Origin: Agarophyton chilense
Lineage: Eukaryota > Rhodophyta > Florideophyceae > Gracilariales > Gracilariaceae
NCBI GenBank assembly: GCA_030374765.1
Contig: JARGXX010000101.1
Coordinates: 1 to 37,755 of the forward strand
Direction: 5' to 3'
Length of the DNA stretch: 37,755 nt
Under the pieces are notes generated by a model. That model ran no database searches, was not told the DNA's origin, and was given only the letters and a program-made list of their open reading frames with translations. A program made the position numbers and the translations under genes. Shown piece after piece: positions 28,601-36,114 of the stretch. The stretch's first letter is position 1, and each line of letters begins with the position of its first letter.

Positions 28601-28978
28601 TCTGAGTATCCGTTTTCTAGGCAACGCCGCAAGCATTTTGATGAGCCACTCAATCAGCTTGAAAAGTCTGTGTTTGCCTCCACAAATAGTTCACTTGGAT
28701 GGATCAGAACTGCGGCTTCACCATTTTGCTCATTCTATGCCAGCTACCTGCAGCAAAAAGCCCCTGATCTAAAAGTGTGTCATCTTGTTGAACAAGTGAA
28801 TATAGTTCGCAAGCTGAAGAAGCTCGGAACAACTATTGCTTACCCTAGACCAACAGAAAAAAATCAGTATGAACTCAGCATTCTATTGTTTTCAGATGCG
28901 TCACGGACAGATGAATGTGGCCAACTTGGAGTTCTAACCGGTTTGCTTATCGTTGAGATGAAGAACAACTCGATTTAA
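25655..28978 (+). CDS. Copia Pol polyprotein, copy 2, 1107 aa
   Basis: Same domain order and motifs as copy 1: CCHH knuckle, DDGAP protease site, HHCC and D-D-E integrase, Tudor-like segment, RADVKAAF and IVDD in RT, FSDAS in RNase H. About a dozen replacements relative to copy 1, spread over all domains. It ends at the shared TAA 28976-28978 inside RNase H. Confidence 0.92.
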   Translation: MKYPCDICGKYGHWKRNHNPDGSLPHHVKSFDAPATSSASRAPGSRPDHDQERRDKSQRKTVSFNMETLTSSSASTGKSPVEVGPLLDDGAPYSAIGLIELNLLADHIGISPNPKLDAITKALDGHTHWQYGVGEHSSPARCILGSIVITATSDQGRPVRITHLVLDGSSQWVIGKNVTRKANIEHIGRNALVFLADGHRDHISIINESFLSYIALDRFTSHCNNGSTLSCLSAVTLDSAPWLEVKKIIDKVHKHVCGHASYTDYKLLLERNGFWNETIASYLTDMVNRCTACRSTSVPQPSRKVSISSLSKKFNEVLCVDHLYLDEILLMHLMDLITRYSSVYAVTSTNLSEAVVGFEASWVSQFWYPDSIRADKAFQIGAFKNYTKKLGIPIHPVPPGRHSKNAIESKHSIIRSVFIRLKEAAGADFDPKLAAYKAVSISNDLYGNDTMSAFELAKGFSSPIVAKPIETVIPDDVLNARDQLKARRKLALILRSKAVTKVPIAAGDLIEVYQKKEFEKRGKWSDPKPVLSINQHARSVTVSGRKNREITVAFEDTRPALPQESFAQLVQDGIDSISESSSDHCTALKAQAEMNTDVNFECSVPSDTAVDLSQGSSDINTPVDAPVDGDFSTESSNVEPCVGDNISVLWPLEEQFFPGTVHSATEDGRLNIHYDDGDVEQLEMEKEVWKFTETLPASSGTLAQLEVTSTENSVLDSILDHFGNKPFLRHHAQGFDQYPLVNAYNAEEDTFLKTVRPVTHEEVPPNSNVISSHTLYKVKTNDDGSLKLKARIAPHGNEDDLKNVLSKDCTTCPPTGLRILESIASLFGWIIHRADVKAAFLQTGEVQRNVYVRPFKESQMKSTHLWLLRTAAYGLVNANAKWQNQSDNVMFDIGLKQSTHVPQLFFQKENGRLVLIFAKIVDDLKAAGDGDSVKRFMEEFDRRFKFGDVMQGPGKLRFFGINTVQNGDFTIETDADDKMNSVSEYPFSRQRRKHFDEPLNQLEKSVFASTNSSLGWIRTAASPFCSFYASYLQQKAPDLKVCHLVEQVNIVRKLKKLGTTIAYPRPTEKNQYELSILLFSDASRTDECGQLGVLTGLLIVEMKNNSI

Positions 28979-29410
28979 CATTCCATATCGTGTTTGTCTC
29001 ACAAGTCAAAGCGCCCGGTCAAAAGCATACCTGCTGCAGAGATGTTTGCTGCCTCGGAAGGGATTGATGAAGGAAAGACAATCTCTAAGGCATACTCGGA
29101 GCTTCTTGGCATGGAAATCAAGTTTAGACTTGCTGTGGACTCTAAGGACTTGTTTACTTCACTATCGACACAGAAGAATTCTATCGACAAATCGATTCGT
29201 GGTGATGTTAGCTGCGTCCGTTTTGAATTTCAGACTGGTGCTGTTGATAAGATATCGTGGGTGCCCGGTCATTCCAACCTGGCAGATCCGCTTACCAAGA
29301 AAGACAGCTCTCTGACAGATGCTCTTCAACTGAGTCTGTTCACTGACAGACTTCGCTTCGATTTCCAGGACATTGCTGAGACGAAGCATTCGAAGAAAAA
29401 CTTTGGCTGA
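28979..29410 (+). pseudogene. Copia RNase H C-terminal part, copy 2
   Basis: Same frame as Pol, open from just after TAA 28976 to TGA 29408-29410. Contains SHKSKRPVKSIPAAE and WVPGHSNLADPLTK. Without the TAA this would complete Pol. Confidence 0.85.
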
Positions 29411-29421
29411 AAGAAGAGGAA
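29410..29421 (+). other. Polypurine tract, copy 2 (altered)
   Basis: AAAGAAGAGGAA; two of four consecutive G residues of copy 1 are A here. Confidence 0.8.
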
Positions 29422-29700
29422 TATGAAAACGATCATTGATGGAAGTCGATCGTCTACAAATACGCCCGCTCAATGTTTTGTATTTGAACACTTAATTGTC
29501 GTTTCTATGAGTCATCAATCATACCACATGGCAACCTCTTATATCATGTATTACGCCTGTTAATTATGTTGTAATTTACTCTATTTATACATCTATGTAC
29601 CTCATGTTTGTAAACATCTGCGACCTCGGCTCGCAGCTATTGTGTACTCTGTCCTACACTGTGTGTACCTAGTTCTACACCGCAAGTCTAATCATTCTTA
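29422..29700 (+). repeat. 3' LTR, copia copy 2
   Basis: 279 bp; starts TATGAAAACG (one change from TATGAGAACG); more diverged from its 5' partner than in copy 1. Confidence 0.9.
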
Positions 29701-29705
29701 CATGT
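29701..29705. repeat. Target site duplication CATGT, right, copia copy 2
   Basis: Matches 24518-24522. Confidence 0.85.
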
Positions 29706-30307
29706 CCTGACACCGTTCAAAGAGAACACAAACTTCTCATAGAATAACTCTTGTATATCACCCCGCTTCTTGAGATACACTCTAGCCTAGTTGCGTTCGT
29801 TGCAATATTCATATATGATCACGTAGAACAGATACAAGATCAACCACATATTGCAAAAGACGTTCACATAGTGTCATGAGAACCCATTGAACCTGAAATG
29901 TTCATCGGAAGGTGCAGAGTGCATGCGGCTTGTATTTCGTGAGAATAATCTTTCTCATATGGAATACAGTGATGGCTACTTCGCGGCATTCGTGGAAAGT
30001 TGCATTTCTACAAGAGGTGTTTTGTTCACAAAAACTGGAAAGGGATGCAAACACAAGTAACGGGATGTGAAGAAATAAGGAAAAGAAGAGTGAGTTGGAG
30101 GTATACAAGGGCGGATGACGAGGGGCGCGAGTAACGGACGGGGAAAGGGGGTGAACACGAAAACAGTTTTTTTTCTTTACGTTTTGGTGATGGGAGATTG
30201 AAAAAGGAAGGCACTGGGGTAGTTGGGAAGAAGGTTAATGTACCCTTTTTGCAGACCCAAATAAAAGGAAGGTTGGAAAGGGAGAAAGGTAAGAAAGAGC
30301 GAGAAGC
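29706..30307. other. Between copia copy 2 and 5S alpha: no gene seen
   Basis: Copy of 12014-12615. Confidence 0.6.
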
Positions 30308-30311
30308 AAAA
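30308..30311 (-). terminator. Pol III terminator of second 5S alpha (4 T)
   Basis: TTTT on the minus strand at the end of the 5S gene. Confidence 0.7.
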
Positions 30312-30430
30312 CATTCGGCACTGGGGATTCCAGACCGATCCCTCATGTCAGTACTAGCCCAGCTCGGAGTCACTTAGCTTCGCAGTTCGGGATGGGATGC
30401 GGCGCATGTCAACTCGATGTGGCCGAATGT
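30311..30430 (-). rRNA. 5S ribosomal RNA, alpha type, after unit 2
   Basis: 120 nt, identical to 12619-12738, with perfect helix I and fully paired helix IV. The inverted repeat upstream is also kept. Confidence 0.93.
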
Positions 30431-30438
30431 GGCAATCA

Positions 30439-30455
30439 GTGCTACGCCGTAGCAC
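30439..30455 (-). promoter_or_regulatory. Inverted repeat upstream of second 5S alpha
   Basis: Same GTGCTAC/GTAGCAC element as 12747-12763, same distance to the gene. Confidence 0.45.
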
Positions 30456-30971
30456 CTCATTCCACACGCAACAAAAACAGCGGCTCCCCCCTGCCGCCCA
30501 CGCCTGAGCAAAATGATGCCTCAAACACCCCAAGTGCGCTCCCTGTCTCATCACCACATTTGTCGCCTCCATCTCGGCGCTAGTGCGTCGTCCTTTTTGG
30601 CAACTGCACATTGTCCCCAAACAAGCAGCTAATCCATCATCTTTCAGCGCAAGTACTGCAAAGAGGACAGTGCAGCACATCAATCCGTTGGGAATACTTG
30701 GATCTTCTCCCACAAGCTTCTCCTCTCCCATGTGTGCCTGGAAACATACTTGATCACTCTTGCATTCTTGCAGTGCAGAAATGCCGAGTGCAGAAATGCC
30801 GAGTGCAGAAATGCCGAGTGCAGAAATGCCGACCAAAGCTTGAATTGAAGTACCATGGGGATGCCGCTCTCCCCGACGATGTGCGCGACACTTTTCGAGT
30901 GCTGCCCACTTCAGTGTCGAGTGCTCCCCACTTCGGTGGTGCGTCAGAAGCAAATCGTACCGTTGAGCCAT
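30456..30971. other. 5S alpha upstream region to end of unit 2: no gene seen
   Basis: Copy of 12764-13249, 30 bp longer because of the 15-bp VNTR. Confidence 0.55.
30772..30831 (+). repeat. 15-bp tandem repeat, 4 units
   Basis: Four perfect copies of AGTGCAGAAATGCCG; two at the equivalent site 13080-13109. Confidence 0.95.
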
Positions 30972-32182
30972 GGTTCCATCTGAAATGTAGAAAACATGAA
31001 CTGCGGGTGCTTCAAATTTGCTGCTTCAAACATCTCCGTCCTCCTGACACCTTCGTACCGCAGGCTCTACCCACGTCCTACGACCCTTTCCGGGGGCTAC
31101 GGTTGCCGCCGATGTTTTTGTTGGGTGCGCTGTCCACATTTCATTGGCTGGCTTACCTTCGTGCGTAAGCCCCGTTCTCCACCAATCGCTGCAAACCAAT
31201 TGCTTCTTGTCGTTGTTCCCCTCCTCTTTATCCAAGCTCTCGCATTCGGCAAGTCTTTCTACTTGTCTTCAAGCACATTCACATTCAACCCGCGCAGTAA
31301 CATTGGAGCTTAACGCTACGCGTGAGTTTGTGAATGACGCGATGCAGTCGGGCAGCCCAGGCTTAGATTTTGCAAACCCCTCTGAGCATCTGTCACGGCT
31401 GCTGGCGTGTTGATTTGCAGAGCGCCGAAATCGCTTGCGAGGCCAAGAAAACACGCCTCGGGTGAGACTCTCCGGATTTGTCTACGCCTTCCATCGCTTG
31501 GCGAAGCGATCAATTGTTGACGCACTGACTCTCGAAGACGTCGCCCAAACGCTACATGTCGCGGAGTGCGAACCCCAACCCCATTGGAACTCAATCGGCG
31601 CGATTGGCGGCGTCTGACAATGTGAGGCAGGACGGAACGACTTATCATACCAGCCGGTCTACGTATGCTTTTGTCCGAAGTAGACAAGTTTCGACGTGAT
31701 CGGATATTTCTGCGTCTATTTCTCTGTGTGGGTTGGGTTTCAGCCCTCTCGGGCACCTCTGGCCTGTAAAAGCCAAACACATCGTGGGACGCCAGAAACA
31801 TCTTTCAAGTGCAGAACAGATCGGGGGGCTGGAAAGGAAAGCGCACCAGTCGAACACAACCACTGTAGGGCAGGCGGTAGTCAAGTGGTGCAGCCAATCA
31901 AGTACACACAATTTGGAATCTGGTAGCGTGAAGATAACCGAAAGCACAACTGCAAACGCCAAGCAGCAAAGAAAAGCAGCAGCCGGGACAACCCAAAAAG
32001 CAATGAACAGAACAGCGACACCGCAAACACGATACACAAAAGCGGTCACGCGCAGCGTAACGAAGGCGGAGGGATGTTGAATACGAGCGAGGCAAATTGG
32101 AGAAGCTGAGAGAGAAGGAGGCGAGGAGAGAGCGGATGGGGTGAGATGGGGGAGACAACGGAGGAAAGCGCTCTGTGTGCAG

Positions 32183-32190
32183 TATAAATA
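32183..32190 (+). promoter_or_regulatory. TATA box, unit 3, small transcription unit
   Basis: TATAAATA, equivalent to 1205-1212. Confidence 0.55.
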
Positions 32191-32289
32191 GGTGACGAAA
32201 CGTTGGGTTGGGGGAGACGTGGGCCGCAGAGAGCGGCGAGGAGCGTATTACGTGTCGCAAGTGCTCCGTGGTGTGCGAGGACGACGAGT

Positions 32290-32472
32290 ATGGAGAGTGA
32301 AGTGTCAGGATGTGCGTCATTTCAGTGTTCATTACACACCTCCCCGATGTGTAAAAAGCGCTGCAAATTGTCGTGGCTAATCGTTGCGAAAGTTGGCTAT
32401 GGATGTTCGGAGATCGCAAAGCAAGAGAGGGCTTCGAGAACGAGTGATTTCAAATCGAGTTTCTTTCTATAG
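32290..32472 (+). CDS. Possible small ORF, unit 3, 60 aa
   Basis: Same frame as 14562-14744 with one Lys-to-Gln change; no family recognised. The hairpin follows at 32472-32493. Confidence 0.18.
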   Translation: MESEVSGCASFQCSLHTSPMCKKRCKLSWLIVAKVGYGCSEIAKQERASRTSDFKSSFFL

Positions 32473-32493
32473 TGAACCGGGGCATCGGTTCAC
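32472..32493 (+). other. Perfect 8-bp hairpin, unit 3
   Basis: Unchanged copy of 1497-1518. Confidence 0.5.
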
Positions 32494-32750
32494 AACAGTT
32501 TCACAAGCACTTGCTTCAAGCATGATCACACAGCATAATGCGACATGTTACGCGCTCCGATCGGCTTCAATACAAGATTGCATCTGCACATGATGAGACT
32601 GTCTGTTGGGAGGATGTTTCTGCTTTCCCGTGGGTGCCGATGGCAGGCACGAAGTCGGACAGTATTACGCTGTTGATATTGGCTGGCGCACGGGTGCTCT
32701 GCCATCATTTGCCACAGTGGTCAAATCGTTGTATCACACACGCCGCCCTC

Positions 32751-32870
32751 ACACTCGGCCACATCGAGCTGACATGTGCCGCATCCCATCCCGAACTGCG
32801 AAGCTAAATCTCTCTGAGCTGGGCTAGTACATACATGAGGGATCCGTCTGGAACATCTAGTGCTGAGTGT
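32751..32870 (+). rRNA. 5S ribosomal RNA, beta variant, unit 3 (helix IV damaged)
   Basis: 120 nt with intact helix I, but two adjacent changes (CC to AT at 32855-32856, 5S positions 105-106) further unpair helix IV (GGGAU with ACAUC). This copy may be a pseudogene. The terminator is intact. Confidence 0.82.
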
Positions 32871-32876
32871 TTTTTT
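32870..32876 (+). terminator. Pol III terminator of 5S beta, unit 3
   Basis: Seven T residues. Confidence 0.85.
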
Positions 32877-33591
32877 GTTTCTTGCTCCCTCCAACTATGT
32901 TGCTCCTGCGACGTAGCCACGCTGTGTGTCAATGACACGCTCTATGCGCTGTTGCGTTATATCTTTTTCATCATGTCGCTCACTGCGCGTTATGCGCATA
33001 CTACACCTTCGTGGGCAAACAACAGGTACACTACAAGGAACTTGAGCGTCTTGAATAGGGTGGCGCGCCCTGCGATGGATGTCAGCAACCGAAACGGCAC
33101 GCTTTGGCTCATAGCTTCTGGGGCGCACACGTCGTGCGTGGAAGCAATTACGGCCGCGTTCGGCTGTTCGAATCGCTTTGCTTTGCAAATCCCACAAAGA
33201 AAGAGGTGGACCGAACAATGTCTTGTTTTTGGTGAGCGCTTGAGCAATTATCTGTTGGTTAGTGCGTTCCAGGTGTACATGCCAAGGTACGACACCAACC
33301 AGGGCGAGAACGAAGGTCTGCCTATGGAGGCGCTGGCGGGAACACTGTGGTAGGGCTGGCTTCCCCTAACATGAACTAGGCACCGTAGTTGGCGCGACGG
33401 CAAACATCTGACCCAGCCTGAAAAACTCGACCATGAGCAAACCTAAACACTAAATTCGAAACCAAAGAGATCACAAGCCTGACGGCGCTGGCTGAGTGTC
33501 TGACCTCTTCCGCTTGCGCTGCGAAGGTGCGAAGGTGCGAAGGGCAAGGCCTAACCCTCCTTTGCAGTTGTGCAAAAAATCACACGCAGTC

Positions 33592-34101
33592 TTACACAAT
33601 GAGCTCGCCCAGCGCGAGCTCGCAGAACGCAGCGTGTCTCTCACGTTGCATCTCACGTCGCATCTCACGTCGCATCTCACGCCGCATCTCACGCCGCATC
33701 TCACGCCGCATCTCACGTCGCATCTCACGTGTGTCTCTTGCGTGTTTGCAGCTCGCGACACCTGCTTGTTTCTGGAAAATGAAGGTGACGTTTGACTCCC
33801 TGGAGCCCCAAACATGGGAGTAAGGGTTGCACAGAGGCGTTCGATTCCGGTGGAGGAAGCTGTCCATTGATTGGCAGCGACAGCATTCATGCTCCGGGAG
33901 GCGATGGACAGCCCCCAACAGCTCGCGATTCCTGTTTCCGAAACAAGAGTGCGACAGTACGCAACCACTCGGCGGATGCAGCCGACTCAGCAGCGTTGCT
34001 GCTGAAAGAGCACTTTTCTCTGCTTTTGAAGCACTGAAGCTCGTCAGACCTGACAGCTCATGGTGGAGGGCGGGCCCGTCTGGAGCATGACTCTCGCTCA
34101 T
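33592..34101 (-). CDS. Candidate minus-strand (REMR)n ORF, unit 3, 169 aa
   Basis: Same as unit 2 except that one 12-bp repeat is missing, which removes exactly one REMR and keeps the frame. Confidence 0.3.
   Translation of the reverse strand: MSESHAPDGPALHHELSGLTSFSASKAEKSALSAATLLSRLHPPSGCVLSHSCFGNRNRELLGAVHRLPEHECCRCQSMDSFLHRNRTPLCNPYSHVWGSRESNVTFIFQKQAGVASCKHARDTREMRREMRREMRREMRREMRREMRREMQRERHAAFCELALGELIV
33646..33729 (+). repeat. 12-bp tandem repeat, 7 units, unit 3
   Basis: One CC-type unit fewer than in units 1 and 2. Confidence 0.95.
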
Positions 34102-34358
34102 GTGAATTGCGTGTATGCGGGGTGCGCAACAGTTTTCTTGCAGCTGGAGAAAGCCGACAGCCTATTCTCACGCGTGGATCAACATCAAGCTAGAGTTTCC
34201 GAAAAGAGCACCAACCATTTTCTTGCAGGTCGTGAGAATGACAGATCGGCATGCATCACGGAGAGCAGTATACGGGAGAGTGCGCCTGACACTCGAATTC
34301 GACACGCACCAACGAGCATCTGCAGCTCGGCATTATCCAAACGGCGCCCGTGCTCTGG

Positions 34359-34366
34359 TATAAATA
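34359..34366 (+). promoter_or_regulatory. TATA box of pseudokinase gene, unit 3
   Basis: TATAAATA, same spacing to the ATG. Confidence 0.8.
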
Positions 34367-34591
34367 TGCTGCTCAGACGTACAAGATCGCTGCTCACATC
34401 TTCTGGTCGCCCTTTCGGTTTGCACCCTCTCCATCACTGTTTACTACTTATCCACGTACTTGCTGCAACCATTGTGTCCTCCCTGTGCGAAACAAACTTA
34501 TTTGTGCTTCCTTCGCATCTCTCCCGGCTTCTGTTGTACTGGTCTTGTCCATTCTCACGGTAACCACAGCAACACATCAAGCTCGATCAAT

Positions 34592-36025
34592 ATGGTTGTT
34601 CCAGTGTTCGTCAAAAACCACAAAATTTACGACTGCCATGGATGGATTCGGGTCCGCCATGCATTGTTATCGCATCGGAAATCGTGGTACATGAAACTGT
34701 TGGGCTCTACGCTCACTCTGCATGACTGCATAGACAAGTCTGTGGAGCTGGAGTACTCGGTGACCTCTTGCAAGATCATGGGTCATCTTGGGGGCAAGTC
34801 GTTTACCGTCAAGTTTTCGAGTGGCGCTGCACTTCGTATTTACTGCGACTCAAAACCAAAGGCTGGTAGATGGAAGAGAGCCCTGCGGCGAGCTTCAGCG
34901 CTTGAATTCGAATACGAGTTTGTGTTGGGGAACGAAATCGAGCAAGACGGCAAAAGCTCGGTTTTCAACGCCGTTCACCGGGACAACAAAACCAAACACG
35001 CGGTGCAACGGATCTCCAAGGACCCTCTCCTCCGGAACTACGCGGAACAAAACCGCTTCCTGGGCCGACAAATCTACGCCCTGCGAACACTGCGCCACCC
35101 CAATATTCTGTCGGCGTCTCACATCTTCAACGAAGACGAACACGCCTACCTGGTTACCGCGCCGGTGAACGGAGACAGGCTTCGGGACGTGATCGCGCAA
35201 AATGGTGGGAACCTTCCTGAGGCAGCCGTTCGGCACGTTGCCAAGCAGCTTATTCCGGCTGTTGAGTATCTTCACCAGCGCGGTTTCGTTCATCGAAATA
35301 TTACGACGGACACAATCTGGTGCGACCACTCTGATCAAAAGAAGCCCAAAGTAGTGTTATCCAACTTTGATTTGGTGCATTTCGTGGACGACGAGGAGGA
35401 TCAGCGAATGCGCGACAGCGCGGGTGATGCTCGTTATCACGCGCCAGAGATTGTGCAAGGGCAGGCTTATAACGCCGCAGTGGACATGTTCTCGGTGGGT
35501 GTCTGTTTGTACCACATGCTCAGCGGATCGTTTCCGTTTGCTGTCGACCCGCATCGAAGGCACATAACCGTGGAGAACAGAAGGAACGGGCCTGCTTTCA
35601 GAGAAGAGTGCTGGAAGGACATCTCAACGGAAGCCAGGTCTTTCTTGAGTTCGCTTTTGGAGCGCTCTTGGGTGAATCGTGTGTCAGCAAGCGATGCAAT
35701 CTACCACGACTGGTTTTCAGTTGGGCTACCAAATGATGTGCCGCCCGCTACAGCTTTCTCAAGCGATGGCGCCAAGGAAGCCGACACCCAGCGTACGGCT
35801 GTTTCTTCATTGTGCGGCGACAAGGTGCAGAAGATTGCGAGTATCGAAAAGCTCGCTGAAGAGAATGGTGTAACGCTCTCTCCATTTCTGCTGCGGTTCT
35901 TAAGCCCGATCTCGAGCGAGGTACCAATAAGTGAGAGGTCCCCTGTGGATGTGTTTGCGAGCAGTTTGAGGCAATACATGGGCAGCGCTAGCTTGTCTAG
36001 CAAATGCCGTCAGATAGAGAAATAG
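34592..36025 (+). CDS. PH-domain pseudokinase, unit 3 copy (477 aa)
   Basis: Full length, no stops. It has the same five lost catalytic positions and intact fold motifs as the other copies. It shares Lys250 and Tyr293 with unit 2. Private replacements are Arg308His, Ile317Val and Glu377Gly, with private synonymous changes at Arg22, Ala292, Ala316, Ala396 and near the end. The private changes lie almost all in the 3' half, so divergence rises towards block C. Confidence 0.9.
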   Translation: MVVPVFVKNHKIYDCHGWIRVRHALLSHRKSWYMKLLGSTLTLHDCIDKSVELEYSVTSCKIMGHLGGKSFTVKFSSGAALRIYCDSKPKAGRWKRALRRASALEFEYEFVLGNEIEQDGKSSVFNAVHRDNKTKHAVQRISKDPLLRNYAEQNRFLGRQIYALRTLRHPNILSASHIFNEDEHAYLVTAPVNGDRLRDVIAQNGGNLPEAAVRHVAKQLIPAVEYLHQRGFVHRNITTDTIWCDHSDQKKPKVVLSNFDLVHFVDDEEDQRMRDSAGDARYHAPEIVQGQAYNAAVDMFSVGVCLYHMLSGSFPFAVDPHRRHITVENRRNGPAFREECWKDISTEARSFLSSLLERSWVNRVSASDAIYHDWFSVGLPNDVPPATAFSSDGAKEADTQRTAVSSLCGDKVQKIASIEKLAEENGVTLSPFLLRFLSPISSEVPISERSPVDVFASSLRQYMGSASLSSKCRQIEK

Positions 36026-36114
36026 ATCAAGTACACTCCGTAAGTGGATTAGATACAAAAAGATCCCATTCAACTGGGAAAAAATTTATCTGGATATCAC
36101 AAAGCTTTGAGAGC

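Larger units (their letters stand above)
24523..29700 (+). mobile_element. Ty1/copia LTR retrotransposon, copy 2
   Basis: Same structure, flanks, target duplication and shared stops as copy 1, so it is the same ancestral insertion carried along in array duplication. Private damage: TAA in gag (25238), and two G-to-A changes in the polypurine tract. Its RNase H lacks the second stop of copy 1. Confidence 0.95.
13250..30971. repeat. Tandem array unit 2 (complete, about 17.7 kb, blocks A-C-B)
   Basis: This unit repeats block A (13250-18398), adds block C (18399-23220), then block B (23221-30971) with the second copia copy and the second 5S alpha gene. All units are in the same orientation, so this is a direct tandem array. 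The order A-C-B, with C also following A in unit 3, suggests A-C-B is the ancestral layout and unit 1 lost C. Confidence 0.95.
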
